Position numbers and translations under genes: made by a program. Positions 21,689 to 33,290 of a stretch of 64,000 nucleotides of DNA are shown here, piece by piece. This DNA comes from Sinonovacula constricta (lineage: Eukaryota > Mollusca > Bivalvia > Cardiida > Solecurtidae). Position 1 is the stretch's first letter. Each line of letters begins with the position of its first letter. Under the pieces are notes generated by a model. That model was not told the origin of the DNA and ran no database searches. It saw only the letters and a program-made list of their open reading frames with translations. The stretch lies in NCBI GenBank assembly GCA_007844125.1, contig CM017567.1, positions 35,672,957 to 35,736,956 of the forward strand, written 5' to 3'.

Positions 21689-23490
21689 AAAACTGTTAAA
21701 ATTAACTAAACTTGTGTAAATATAGATATTATAAATATAAAAATGTCTAAATATTTGCTATCCCCATTTTAAATGATTCATGCACTTCAGTTTAGCTTAA
21801 ATATTTAAGCTTCGGTCCCTCGGCCTTAATAAAACACGTTCACTCGTTTCTAATGTGACTATTCTCTTAAGCATACACTGACACTGTTATTCAATGTAAA
21901 TAACACTATATTTGTACGGTTAAGAGAACGGAAGCATGCAAGCGAGCAGCGAGGCATTTGTGAATTTCGCTCGAAAAAAATCATAAGTGCCGAAAAAATA
22001 TTAAATTTGACTAACAGTTACAAGTCGCTAGAAGCCATCACATCAATGTCCGCGATGTACACAAATATTTATAACATTTCAATATACAATTTTATAATAA
22101 GACGGCTCTTACTAGACATATAAAATGCTGAAAGAATATTTAAATAACATTACACTACTTACAGAGATGGATCCGGGGGCGGGTGAAGCGATTGATGATC
22201 CATTGCCGCCGCAACTCAAATCACAAAATGACGGAAGTTCTATTTCACAATCTTGAAAGTAAATAAGTTCCACATCTTACGTAGATATTACGACAACTAC
22301 CTATAATTAGCTTCTAGCTAGACAAATATGTTTATATGTTTTATCCGGGGATTAAATAATCTCCATGTACATGTACGCAATGTTTACACTTTTACAGAAC
22401 ACATTCCCAGTAGTGTAACACCAAACTCAACACTTTGTCTTGCCGCACACAATCTGCGTAGCACGTGAAGACTGAAGACCTCACCTAGCTATCACAGTCA
22501 CCAGTCCCTTGACACATGTCGTCTGATTTCCTTATATTCTGATAGATTTGGCTATGAAGGGAGTATGAAGGGAAGAGAGTAAAATGAAAGTTAATAAACA
22601 GTTCTTTAATGTTACGATTATTGTGATGGGATTAAAATATATGTATCTTAAATAGAATAGAATATCAGTGTAAAATAGTGCGTAGGCAACGATGTGAAAG
22701 ATTTAAATGACTTTACAACACACCTTGTAAAACGTGCTCCTTTTTACTGAACCCTAGATCTCCAAAAGGTAAAGAAATATCTATAAAAAACGTCACCAGA
22801 TTCGTGCTCTGCACCCAAAATATCACCTGGTTAAAGAAATATCACATTGTCAAACTACACGTGTTTTATACAGCGGAACATTTATACTAACCAATATGAC
22901 AGAATGGTTGAGCCACAAGTTCGGTTCTCCATACTAAAGCCTAAAAATGATATTTGATATTTATAAATATCTAACATCAATTTGTGTGATGAATAAATAA
23001 TAAACTAGCTTTTCATTGGCCAATATATTTAAGAGGGGATGTCACTCATGATTAATAGAGAAAGGACTGCTAATAAGTGGCGGGGAGGAGGACAACTTGG
23101 ATGAGGAGGAGGAGATGGGGGCGGGGGAGGAGAGAGAGAGATCTACTGAAGTAAGATAAACACCGACTTTGACATACATTCTAAAAGGAGGTTGGGTGTG
23201 TGGTCGCAGACAAACTCCCTTCCGCAAAAAGTACCTTAAGTTTATTTAAGCGGACAATTTCCCCAGTAAATATCACTGGATGGAATAAAGGTACCCCAAG
23301 AAAAAGAAAACGTAACAATACTGATAGGGTGAATTAAATTTTAACAGAAATAATGCAATATGCTCTTTAGGGGTAATAGAAATGATTTCTGTCTATATAG
23401 CAAGTTTTCTCATCCAAGTCTCTTACACTGGCATAAACATTAATTTAATAATTATACCGGGCTATTTTATAAAAAAATTATCAATAATTA
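21689..23490. other. 3' flank of copy 1: poly(A) signal and unit spacer
   Basis: The polyadenylation signal AATAAA is at 21828-21833. Landmarks shared with other units are AAGAGAACGGAAGCATGCAA (21923), AAAATGACGGAAGTTCTATT, TAACACCAAACTCAACACTT, GTCACTCATGATTAATAGAG and ACTGATAGGGTGAATTAA. A short GA/GGGGAGG-rich stretch lies at 23080-23140. No gene is supported. Confidence 0.5.
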
Positions 23491-23492
23491 TC

Positions 23493-23995
23493 AATGTATG
23501 TGTATGTATGTGTCTGTGTCTATGCGTGTGTGCGTGTCTGTGTCTGTGTCTGTCTGTGTGTCTGCGTGTGTGCGTGTGTGTGTGTGTCTGTGTCTGTTTC
23601 TGTGTATTTGTGTCTGTGTTTGTGTATGTGTGTGTGTGCGTGTGCGTGTGCGTGTGTGTGTGTGTCTGTGTCTGTGTCTGTTTATGTACGTGTGTGTGTC
23701 TGTGTCTGTGTGTCTTTGTCTGTGTGTGTCTGTATGTGTGTCTGTGTGTGTCCGTGTGTGTGTGTGTCTGTGTCTATGTGTCTGTGTCTGTGTGTGTGTC
23801 TATGTATGTCTGTGTGTGTGTGTGTGTCTGTGTTTGTGTCTGTGTGTGTGTCTGTGTATGTCTGTGTGTGTGTCTGTGTGTGTGTGTTCGTGTGTGTCTG
23901 TGTCTGTCTTTGTGTGTCTGTGTGTGTCTGTCCCTGTCTGTGTGTCTGTGTGTGTGTGTGTGTCTGTCTGTGTATGTGTGTGTCTGTCTGTCTGC

Positions 23996-24027
<32 letters not shown>

Positions 24028-24072
24028 TTGTGCGTCTTTGTGTGTGTGTGTCTGTGTGTGTCTGTGTGTGTG
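23493..24072 (+). repeat. (TG)n-type compound microsatellite, unit 1 (about 0.58 kb)
   Basis: Alternating TG is interrupted by TC, TA and GC dinucleotides, mostly in the hexamers TGTGTC and TGTATG. Because TG repeats lack stop codons, all three plus frames are open for about 200 codons (Cys/Val-rich); these are artefacts. Alternating purine-pyrimidine sequence favours Z-DNA. Confidence 0.95.
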
Positions 24073-24239
24073 TTATATAATCTGCATTGTAGTTTTTTTT
24101 TATTATTATTGTTGTTTTTTTTGGGGTAATTTGTTCATATAATTTTTGAGTAGACTGGTAAAATAAGCGACTAAGCGGTTAAGAAATAAGACACATTCAA
24201 AATCAAATGAAATTTCCATATATTAAATCCATTTCCGAT

Positions 24240-24665
24240 CCAAATATAACAAAGCGAAAAGTCGAAATGAATGCATTCCTAAAAAACCCTTCGGTAAATC
24301 AACAAATAATTCTTATTGACATGTAATGTTATATATAAAGGTATGTATGTTCCCTGGTTACTTTCTGAATGAAATGCTGAAGTTCATATTTAATTAACAG
24401 CGCCCATGTTTTTGGTTGAAAAAAAAAATGGACTCTGTATCCGCGAGTCCTGGGTTCAAACCACAAACTTGGCACGAGACGTAAGTCTTTGAGAACAGCA
24501 CTTTACTGTGCATTGCTCCATGTAGTTAATACCTGAGTACTGGTTCTACCCATGAAGTGAGTTAAAGGACCATAATGGAAATAATGGTTAAGGTCTCTTT
24601 CTTGTGTTGTCCTTGGAACTAACCTGAATGACCCCAGTGATATTCCAATAATGTCACAGGCACGT
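24240..24665 (+). mobile_element. tRNA-like SINE-derived segment after the TG tract, unit 1
   Basis: It contains a B-box-like CCTGGGTTCAAACCAC with GGCACGAGAC downstream. The A-box half is decayed (an A-run plus ATGGACTC). The inverted copy at 15.93-16.2 kb keeps a fuller tRNA-like head, so this is a worn SINE carried along with the unit. Copies lie near 42290 and 58815. Confidence 0.5.
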
Positions 24666-25617
24666 TTGTTGGATCTTTGTTCTGGTCTGCTATGTTCTGT
24701 TATAGAGATAAAAAGTAAATATTTAATTGTAAAAACAATTTATTATTTGTGTGTGTAGTTGTTTCTTTCGTTAATTAACTATAAAGATAATGATGTAGGC
24801 TTAGTTCCGAGACCTTAGGTACGTCTGCCAAGAATTAAGAGTTATTACCTTTCAATGGAGAAACTTAATGACAAACCTCTAATTTACAGCATAGTTAAGA
24901 CACCATGTTCTGTGTCTTAACCACAGAATGTGTAACGACACTAGTATTTTTCATTCTTTTGTCAGCCACCATCATCCATTTGAAGATGATATCTTATAGT
25001 TTAGACACACATTTGTCAAATAAAGGTCCTACAGAATGCTGATCATTGATATTTTCCAAGATCTGTGCGAACAGTGAAGCACACATCCTCACACGGCACT
25101 GCAAGTGAAATTAAATGTCTAATTGTTAATTTGTATTTGCGTTTGTTTTCATGTGTGGCCATGTTATGAAAGTAAGGAAGACAAACAGGGCTTCAACACG
25201 CAGATTTTTACTGTACCTTCCAAACAATAAAGTTCCCATTTTCATCTGTATCCAGGCCAGGAGTTGAAGCACAGGCTCTAGGCTAATCCTTTCTTGATGG
25301 AACCAGTGATTGTTGGCGGAGATTTTACTCCGATACAATCCGGGTTCAGACCCTGGACCTGAAATACCAGTCCTTTAAAATACTCGCAATGTTTAAACTT
25401 AAATGAGTATTATGCCTATTGTTTAGGATGTCTGGTATATGGGGAAGGACATGATGGGTCTTCTGGTTTAACTCTTGTTACTTTCTAATAATGTTTTTGG
25501 TAAAAGGAGATTAAATATTGATATATCGTTAAAACTCTACGTATATTGAAATATATTACAATGTTGTAAAGTGTTCTATATGGAACTGTAGATTTTTTTA
25601 CCAAGAATAGACAAAAT
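24666..25617. other. Unit 1 distal spacer
   Basis: Sequence is shared with the other units (GCTGATCATTGATATTTTCC, TTCTTGATGGAACCAGTG, TTTAGGATGTCTGGTATATG). The open frames here are short and unsupported. The uninterrupted ATTTGTCAAATAAAGGTCC at about 25011 is the empty site for the hAT insertion found in unit 2. Confidence 0.5.
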
Positions 25618-25844
25618 GACAGAATAGACAGAATGAATAAATCACAGGAGAATATAACTAGTAGAAAAATACTCAAGAAAGAAAATAAAAAAAAGAAAAT
25701 GAGAGAAATGAAGGAATGAAATGCAGTAAGAACGAAAATCAAATAAATACAGATATAGAGAATGGGAAAAAACAACAAACTTTGACTAGATACAACAAAC
25801 ACACGAAGGAAGAAAAACAGCACATGTGAAACTATGCGCAAGGA

Positions 25845-25925
25845 TGAAACACGAAAGGAAGAAAACAAAAATAGAAAAACAGAAAGAAAGAAAAGAAAGA
25901 AAGAAAGAGAGAAAGAAAGAAAGAC
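25845..25925 (+). repeat. (GAAA)n-rich purine tract, unit 2
   Basis: The tract is made of GAAA and AGAAAG repeats with interruptions. It causes fortuitous Lys/Arg/Glu frames on plus and Phe/Leu/Ser frames on minus. Equivalent tracts lie at 49215-49295 and 60410-60480. Confidence 0.85.
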
Positions 25926-26286
25926 ATTGCCTCGAGAAAAAGGCGCTGTGCCAAATAGTATAGTTCATTTATACATGTGGGGAGAATGTCGTCTGGCTGA
26001 TTTGTGGTGCGCCAGTGGTTCTAGCCAGACATTTGTTTATACGGTGGGGTGTGGAGTCCTTATAAACAAATGTTCACCATAAAAGCGAAATATATCTATA
26101 TGTATTAAAAATAACTGTAACTACTTTTTCATTTAAAAAGACACCTATTGCCTTTTTACTCTCACATGTTGTAGTATTAAACTGTGACCGAGGAGTTACA
26201 TGTTATCGTAACATATTTTCAATCGTTTTATATATTTAAATATCGTTCATGTTAGTATCTGGCTGTATCGCAATTTGTGTTGGGTT

Positions 26287-26782
26287 TTAAATCTGTTATC
26301 CGACAGTTTGGATCAAAATATTTTTCTCAAATAACCCAATAACTCATTATTAGCTGAAAATGTCCTGTAAAATGCTGCTCATGGATGTCCTAGATGAGTG
26401 TAAGCAGTGAAACATAAGCCCCCATTCCTCATTGCAAACAGGTATTTCCTATCTGAGCCACGCTGCAGATAAATCTATTTTTAACTAAGAAAACCACGTG
26501 ACAACTCACTTTTGAGATTAGGTTATATCGCCATCCGATTAACCCGCTCTGAATATCTATTTTTAGCATAAATCAGTATCATCCGTATTTATAGATCTGG
26601 AATGAATGAACTTTTAGAGGGTTTTTATCGCGATTTGTACTATCAAACAATATAGGTGGTGTTCACAACCATCTTAATACTGATACTTAAGTATGATTTA
26701 TGCAGAAATGATGTCCAAATTCCACAAAGAAGTGGTAAGCTATTATTACATGAATTTGAAAACTGTCGGATACCAACTTTAA
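26287..26782 (+). mobile_element. TTAA-bounded MITE-like element, upstream arm, unit 2
   Basis: The left end is TTAAATCTGTTATCCGACAG; the right end as reverse complement is TTAAAGTTGGTATCCGACAG. There is no transposase frame inside the 496 bp. The reverse complement of the element at 32803-33290 aligns along most of its length, for example GGTATTTCCTATC.GA.C, TATCTATTTTTAGCA and AAACCACGTGA. Confidence 0.6.
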
Positions 26783-27505
26783 GGTTCGTGAATTTATTTT
26801 CTTTTGAAAGTGTCAAAGGGAAATAACATTGATTAACATCTAAATATTGCAATTTGGGTTGTTTCCCTTCAAGTAAGTGCCAACCTTTAAATCTAAACGG
26901 GCCGTTCTGACAACTTCCGTCGGGTCATGGTAGAGAATATATAATATTAACACAAAAACTTATACAAAAGAAATACAGCAACGAGTATTAGTGTAACGTA
27001 GTATTCGGGGGCGTAGCTAGGCCTGGTATGATATGCAAGCCTGGCCGCTAGGCGGGGGTTGGGGGGTGGGGGGGATGCTATTGCGATATTCACTTATACA
27101 TTGTTATCTTTTCGTGAGTATTTACAATGTCTTCAAAAGTGTCAGACATCCATCCTGCTGTGTCGTATTCCAAGTATGTTTAAAGGTGAGGTTAAAGACT
27201 TATGTCGAACAATAAAAGAATATTTTAGAATATAATAGAGGTGGTGCGGTAAAACCAATAACTAGTTTAAGTGTCATATTCAGAAGAGCCATATTGATCA
27301 TGACTTATACTGTGTAACAATTGAGATAGTGTTCAAAACGGATACCACCTCTAATAGCATTTTAAATGGTAATTTATTTATCCAGTCTAATCGATTATAC
27401 ATAACACATGCATGGTAACATGGCGTCTTGAATGCAAGTTGTTTCATATTTTTAAATTTTAAAGATTTTAGCTGGAAAAGGTTCACGGATAAACATCGTG
27501 GAAAT

Positions 27506-27510
<5 letters not shown>
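26783..27510. other. Unit 2 spacer between element and (TC)n
   Basis: Contains AGGGAAATAACATTGATTAA, a GC-rich GGGGCGTAGCTAGGCCTGG patch followed by a G-run (27005-27075), AGACATCCATCCTGCTGTGT, and a truncated TTAA-element end (ACGGATACCACCTCTAATAG, 27337). No gene is supported. Confidence 0.5.
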
Positions 27511-27557
<47 letters not shown>

Positions 27558-27585
27558 GTGTCTCTTTTTCTCTGTGTCTCTCTTT
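27511..27585 (+). repeat. (TC)n microsatellite, unit 2
   Basis: An uninterrupted CT run of about 40 nt is followed by TTTCTCTGTGTCTC variants. Equivalents are at 44822-44880, 51077-51145 and 61956-62035, with different lengths. Confidence 0.95.
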
Positions 27586-28128
27586 CTGAAAGTAAAATAG
27601 CCGAGGTGATCAAAATGTGTAAGAGAGTTACAGTTCGCAAAGCAACCGTACATAATGAAAGAAAGAGAGAAAGAGACGGGATTTCTTAATACGATTAAAT
27701 AAAATGGACAGTTAAATAAAGAATATTCACTTTCATTTGATCTCCTTAAATGTCAATTCTATTAAAATCAAATTCTAAAATTGCAGCGCCACAAATATTG
27801 TCATAAAAGCAACATCCTTTACTGGTGGAGGAAGACACAGCCTGTGTAGAACCACCAGCGTTCGGTTGTTGGATCTGTTATCGAAAAAAAAACCCATACC
27901 AATTCATAACTATGTTAGCAATGCTGACAGGCAAAAGTCATAAATTAGAACTGAATTCTTTTATCAATAAGGAATCGAATGTATGCTATTGGTCTGCCAT
28001 AGCAAATGAAACCAACAAGTTCTATTCTGTTCTATATTGCGAGACCACAAAGGTGCGAAATTACTTTGACGTCACCTTTTGAAAAGGGGTAGGGATTAAA
28101 TATTAGTTCCAAATTGTCGCTTATGTAT

Positions 28129-28203
28129 CACCTCCATAGCGCAGTGGTTAGTGCATCTGACTGGCGATACAGAAAGTCGTGGGTTCGAATCCCACCAGCG
28201 TCA
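28129..28203 (+). mobile_element. tRNA-like SINE head, unit 2
   Basis: A-box TAGCGCAGTGG (28137-28147) and B-box GGTTCGAATCC (28182-28192), with a T-arm GTGGG/CCCAC around TTCGAAT. The anticodon arm pairs poorly and the two acceptor strands do not pair, so it is not a functional tRNA gene. The minus-strand reading gives the well-known spurious GFEPTT-type peptide of tRNA-derived repeats. Confidence 0.7.
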
Positions 28204-28254
28204 CTTGTGGGTGCTGTCCGTTGAGTAAACGACAGGTAAGTGTGAGGTAAGTGT

Positions 28255-28715
28255 AAGATGGTTGAGTGAATGAGTGAGTGGGTGCGGGTGAGTGTGAGAG
28301 TGTGGTGAGAGTGTGGTGAAGGTGGGTGTGAGAGTGTGGTGAAGGTGGGTGTGGGTGGGTGGATGTGAGAGTGTGGTGAAGGTGGGTGTGAGAGTGTGGT
28401 GAGTGGGTGAGGGTGGGTGGATGTGAGAGTGTGGTGTGAGAGTCAGGGTGTTGAGTGAGTGGGTGAGGGTGGGTGTGAGAGTCAGGGTGGTGAGTGAGTG
28501 GGTGAGGGTGGGTGTGAGAGTCAGGGTGGTGAGATTGTGGGTGAGACGTGAGTGTCTGGGTGGTGAGTACGGGTCATGGTGGTGAGAATGGGTCAAGGTG
28601 GGTGTGAGAGTGTGGGTGTGCGTATGTGTGGGAATTGATGTGTGTGGGTGTGAGAGCTTGAGTGGATGTGCGTGTGGTGTGGGAAGGTGTTAAAGTTGGA
28701 GTATGTAAGAGTGTG
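28255..28715 (+). repeat. GTGAG/GTGTGAGAG minisatellite, unit 2
   Basis: Imperfect units such as GGTGGGTGTGAGAGTGTGGT and GGTGAGTGAGTGGGTGAGG follow directly after the tRNA-like head. Reading the complement gives His/Thr/Ser-rich frames that are artefacts. A CTCAC-rich stretch in the opposite sense follows at 28905-29060. Confidence 0.85.
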
Positions 28716-28904
28716 GTTGTAAATATAAGAGCGTTTTACTACATTTTGAAAGAACATGTTTGAAACACATAAGTTTGACAAACAAACACAGGCTTATTAC
28801 ATTGTTTTGAAATCATAAAAACTAAAACAATCTCAACAATACCATTTTGTGTGTTCCATAATATAGTTTTATTTATAAAATAATCATTTTGAAACATACA
28901 TACC

Positions 28905-29060
28905 CTTAATCTCACAAATCCCACCCATACTTTTACCGAAAACCCGACCCGACCCACACTCTCACTCCAAATCCCACCGCACTCTCACCAACATCCCGAC
29001 CCGCACTCTCAGACTCACAACAGACCCACACCCACAATCACAATCTCTCACCTTTAATCG
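28905..29060 (+). repeat. CTCAC/CCCGACCC-rich block, inverted relative to the GTGAG minisatellite
   Basis: It includes AATCCCACCCATAC, AACCCGACCCGACCCACACT, CTCACCAACATCCCGACCC and CAGACCCACACCCACAATC. The strand bias is opposite to 28255-28715, about 200 bp away, so the two could pair in single-stranded form. It is missing from unit 3 and locally duplicated in unit 5 (63262-63320). Confidence 0.7.
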
Positions 29061-30317
29061 CGCATTCTCACAGCAGAAAACAGTTTAAATTCTAACAAAA
29101 CTTGAATGACGAAGGAAACGCATCTATCTATTAAATGTTATTGTTAAGTGTGTGATAATTAGTGCAGTCTGCCCTTGCATGCAAATTAATACAGTTATGT
29201 TATATGAAAAGTAAGAATCAACAATTGATATTAGTAAGGTTCTAATTGCGATGTTGTCACATTTCTTACGTTTATTGTTTTAGCTTAGTTGGTTACTGTA
29301 TTAAGAAATGAAAAAACACACACACTATAATAGATATTTAACAATACGGCAGTTTTCCAGCTGAAATAGCATAAACATAACCGTTTATAAAATGATATTG
29401 CGTCTCAAAACTGTGACGTCACCCCATAAATAGTTCCCTCACCTGATTATCTACATCCTCCATTGCGACGTGATCTGAGCGCGTTATGATCACAGGGGCT
29501 TGGGGCATTAGTTTCCTTTATGTTCGGATGTATTATTTTAAGGAAATTCATTCTCCAAGCCCATGTGGTTATGATAAAATCTCTGGGCACTAGCAAAATT
29601 TATAAAGCAAATAAGTCGAGCTCCCGTATTGGATAATTCAAATTTCCCGCCGAAATATAACTTTAAAACCGCTTTAAAGCAATACCTTGTCTTTAATTTT
29701 TTAAAAGATAATTAAAAATAGAAAAACGCCGAAATAGCAGAATTATATACATATTCGGAATCTATGGCATTGTAACACAGAAAATTCTAATTAAAAAAAA
29801 AATACAATGCAAAGTATATGGCTAGGAAAAAATAATACAAAAAACTTCAAATCACGTTAGGTACACCCACTACACATCTATGATAGTTGTTTGTAACCTT
29901 TTATTCAAATTTGCGATTAAACTTGAATTATATATTCCAAACACCGATTAATTAGGGTAATTAACTCTAATTAATTTTAAATAAATGCTTCAAAACTAAA
30001 ATGATGGAGTGGTTACTCAAGTGTACATTTTTGCCATAACACACATACTGGATGTTTTTATAGCTTGATCTCGGATTAATATTAAATAAGTAGATATTGA
30101 TGATTTTTAAAAATTACTCAAATAACACATCAAAACATAAAATTGCACAGGCGGACAAAATCTCCCACCCACCATATATATATATATTATGGTAAACAGC
30201 TTTATTATTCTCGCATAATACAGCTCTCAAGCTTGTCTACGTTTCTTTTTGTTTGTTTGTTTTGTTGTTGTTGTTGTTTTTTGTTTTGTTTTTTGAAACG
30301 TTATTTTCTTATTAGCA
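29061..30317. other. Unit 2 spacer up to the gene promoter
   Basis: AT-rich, with GGGGCTTGGGGCATTAGTTT (29497), the TTCCCGCCGAAATATAAC segment that recurs inverted at 17.1 kb, TTAATTAGGGTAATTAACTC (29946), and TTATTATTCTCGCATAATAC before the promoter. No gene is supported. Confidence 0.5.
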
Positions 30318-30394
30318 TCAATGACGCCATCGGCACAACGTCACGGCGTCAACGACGTCAAATCGTCATGACGTTACGTTACGTTTCTATAGAC
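30318..30394 (+). promoter_or_regulatory. CRE-like cluster and TATA-like element, copy 2
   Basis: ATGACGCC, ACGTCACGGCGTCAACGACG, TCGTCATGACGTTACGTTAC and CTATAG. A 5-nt deletion just downstream, relative to copy 1, breaks any upstream coding frame but leaves this block intact. Confidence 0.6.
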
Positions 30395-30431
30395 ACACAA
30401 GCACAAACATACAAGCAAGTCACTTATAAAG

Positions 30432-32202
30432 ATGAGCGCCAAAAGAAGGAGACAGAAGGCAGTGCCATGGAGACAGGGACCCAAAACTGGTGTACTCCTA
30501 AGGACTATCCGAGGGGAAACGTTCTATAATTATTTGGTGAGTAGAAAATTGAAATAATACATTGTATATATTACATATTATATAAATTTCTGAAGCTTGC
30601 AACACAACAAAGTTAAAAACATTGCTTGTGATATGTAATTATATACAATAAAATATATTTCTATATATCTATAATAATTTTATGAGGTAATATTATTTTA
30701 TTATTTTATGCACAATCTTTAAAGTCTGCTACTCGAAAATGAATAACATAAAATATAATAAAAAATTAAGAAGTCGCATATTGAATAGTTGTCAAATTTT
30801 AAATATTAAACCGTTCTAATTAACACAACATAAATAATAGTTTTTGGTATTTACAGAACGAAATTGATAAGTTGCCTGTTAAACGTTCCCTACAAACAAA
30901 CAGACATAGGACTTAATTCATTTCCATATAATAATAACAATGGGATGGAAATTAGTAAACAGACCTTTTAAAAGAGTGAAGTGAAACGGAAAAAGAAAAA
31001 TACAACACCGCACACTTTAATGCTGAAAAACTACTTTTTATTTTAAGGATCCTCCAGTGATAAACCCATTCTCGATCCCATTGCAACTGAACCCAGATGC
31101 CCCTGAGTTTACGCCTAGAGCAGTTAAGGCGGAAGAATTACGTAAAGCAGATTCCAAACGAGAAGTGAAACATATCATCGAGGGAATCTTGAAAGATGTT
31201 GCAGATATAGCGGAGCAAAACGAGAAAAAGAGAGCAATTGAGTTGCATGAAGACGTCAAAGATATTCTCGAAGGTATTTTGAAAGATGTGGAAGATAAAG
31301 CAGAGCAAAACGAGAGAAAGAGAGCAATTGAGTTGCAGGAAGACGTCAAAGATATCCTCGAAGGTATTTTGAAAGATGTGGAAGATAAAGCAGAGCAAAA
31401 CGAGAGAAAGAGAGCAATTGAGTTGCAGGAAGACGTCAAAGATATCCGCGATAGTATTTTGAAAGATGTGGAAGATAAAGCAGAGCAAAACGAGAGAAAG
31501 AAAGCAATTGAGTTGCAGGAAGACGTTAAAGATATCCTCGAAGGTATTTTGAAAGATGTGGAAGATAAAGCAGAGCAAAACGAGAGAAAGAGAGCAAATG
31601 AGTTGCAGGAAGACGTCAAAGATATCCTCGAAGGTATTTTGAAAGATGTGGAAGATAAAGCAGAACAAAACGAGAGAAAGAGAGCAATTGAGTTGCAGGA
31701 AGACGTCAAAGATATTCTCGAAGGCATTTTGAAAGATGTGGAAGATAAAGCAGAGCAAAACGAGAGGAGAAGAGCATTTGAGCTGCAGGAAGACGTCAAA
31801 GGTTTTCTCGAAGGCATCTTAAAAGACGTGGAAGATATAGCAGAGCAAAACGAGATAAAGAAGGCCAAACAATTGCAGGAGGATATCAAGAAATATGTTG
31901 ATGATCTGATTGACAAAGCAGCAAGAATGGTGAAGGATATGGACGGTGGTGTGGAGGAAGGAGTGGTTGTGGAGATGGAGAAATATGAAGTAGTGGTAGA
32001 TGACATGGTGGAAGTTGAAGAGGATGAGCTGAAAGCCTCTGCTGTGGCGAAAGATGAAATGATACTTGCAATCGAAGTGCAGCTGGACAACGGGAAGGTG
32101 GAGAACGCCTTAGATAATGTTGAAGAAGAGGAGGAGAAGAATATCGGGTGCTTTAGTTGTATTTCCAACTGCTTCAGAAGAATTAAGAAGCTGTTTAAAT
32201 AG
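30432..32202 (+). CDS. PAM2-repeat protein, copy 2 (two exons, 419 aa, 8 repeats)
   Basis: Exons are 30432-30536 (TTG|GTGAGT) and 31048-32202 (TTTTAAG|GAT), phase 0. The leader reads MSAKRRRQKAVPWRQGPKTG and ends ETFYNYL. PAM2 LNPDAPEFTPRA is at 49-60, eight 30-residue repeats at 73-312, and the linker and Cys-rich basic tail (CFSC, NCFRRIKKLFK) at 313-419. Repeat 4 is atypical (IRDSILKDV). The repeats have hydrophobic residues at 3-4 spacing in their first half, suggesting amphipathic helix or coiled coil. Thirty is not a multiple of seven, so a single continuous heptad register is unlikely. Poly(A) signal AATAAA at 32342. Nearly identical to copy 3, with three amino-acid changes in the shared part outside the lost tail. 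Confidence 0.75.
30537..31047 (+). other. Intron of copy 2 with exon-like segment
   Basis: TTTTTGGTATTTACAG|AACG at about 30856 begins the conserved segment. The phase-0 reading is NEIDKLPVKRSLQTNRHRT and then stop. A 4-nt difference from copy 3 (CAAACAAACAGAC versus CAAACAGAC) changes the frame. Confidence 0.5.
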
Positions 32203-32802
32203 AAAACTGTTAAAATTAACTAAACTTGTGTAAATATAGATATTATAAATATAAAAATGTCTAAATATTTGCTATCCCCATATTAAATGATTCGTGCACT
32301 TCATTTTAGCTTAAATATTTAAGTTTCGATCCTGCGGCCTTAATAAACCACATTCACTCGTTACGTATCGTACGCTCGATTCTAATGTGACTATTCTTCT
32401 AAGCATTCACTGTTATTCAAGGTAAATACTCAAGGTAACACTACTTTTGTTTGGTTAAGAGAACGGAAGCATGCAAGCGAGCTGCGAGGCATTCGCGAAT
32501 TTATCTCGAAAAAATCCTAAGTGCCGAAAATTTGAAATTTACTTTAAATCTATAAAATGTGTACACGTTTGCTTTGAAATTTAAAAAAAGTAAATTTGAA
32601 TAACAGTTACAAGTCGTTATCATATCAATGTCAGCGAAGTACATAAATAGTTATTACATTTCAATATACATGTACATGTTATAATAAGACGGTTCTTACT
32701 AGACATATAAAATACTGGAAGAGTAATTAAATAACATTACACTACTTACAGAGAAGGATCCGGAATAGGGCTGGGGTCGGGGAGTGGGGTGATGGAGGAT
32801 CC
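32203..32802. other. 3' flank of copy 2
   Basis: Poly(A) signal AATAAA at 32342-32347 is followed by TTAAGAGAACGGAAGCATGC. Sequence matches unit 1 closely up to about 32760, where unit 1 lacks the next element. Confidence 0.5.
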
Positions 32803-33290
32803 ATCGACAGTTTGCATGCATATCAAATACATATAACACTATCGAACCACTGATTTAGGGAATTTGGGCATATTTTATATGAACCCATAATTTAGTCTTA
32901 ATAAAAACGATTTTGCACACTAACTGAATTGTTAGAAATAACAGCGAAAAAAAACACTCTGTATGAAAGATCCAAATGTATAAACAGCTCGATAGTGGCC
33001 TCTGCTAAAAATAGATATCGATGTCAGAGCGCATTACCCGGATATCTACATAACGCGAACTCATAAGTAAATGATCACGTGGTTTTGAGGGTTTAAAAAT
33101 AGCTATCTCAGCAGCGTTGTTCGGATAGGAAATACCTGCGTGCAATGACGAGTGGTGGTTTATGCTCGACTGTTCACACAGATTTAGACCATCAATGAAC
33201 AGCATTTTGAAGACCTTTTCGGATAGCAAGGACTTATTTGGTTATTTAAAAAAAGAAACTTTGGTCCAAACTGTCGAATACCACATTTAA
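32803..33290 (-). mobile_element. TTAA-type MITE-like element, downstream arm, unit 2 (inverted)
   Basis: The right terminus as reverse complement is TTAAATGTGGTATTCGACAG. The left end CGACAGTTTGCATG is truncated or mutated. Internally it matches 26287-26782 in opposite orientation. Absent at the corresponding place in unit 1 (near 22190). Confidence 0.6.

Larger units (their letters stand above)
18574..25617 (+). repeat. Array unit 1 (about 7.0 kb, head partly diverged)
   Basis: It begins with the segment TGTGGTGCGCCGGTGGTTCT that in other units lies about 400 bp into the unit, and ends at the GACAGAATAGACAGAATG landmark. It carries gene copy 1 and a 0.58-kb TG tract. It lacks the tRNA-like/GTGAG block (the equivalent of 27.5-30.1 kb) and the element downstream of the gene (the equivalent of 32.80-33.29 kb). 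Confidence 0.8.

Noticed and set aside
23493..24072. CRISPR-like array
   Set aside because: The repeats are dinucleotide-based without distinct spacers, and the genome is eukaryotic.
23382..24142. Cys/Val-rich frames of about 210-230 codons in the unit 1 TG tract
   Set aside because: Same artefact as in the large TG tract.
25485..26082. Lys/Arg/Glu-rich and Phe/Leu-rich frames over the GAAA tracts (also near 49200 and 60400)
   Set aside because: They are explained by purine-rich simple sequence and not conserved in frame among units.
28129..28203. A functional tRNA gene (repeated near 45419, 51683 and 62572)
   Set aside because: A- and B-boxes are present but the acceptor strands do not pair and the anticodon stem is defective. 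It is a tRNA-derived repeat head.
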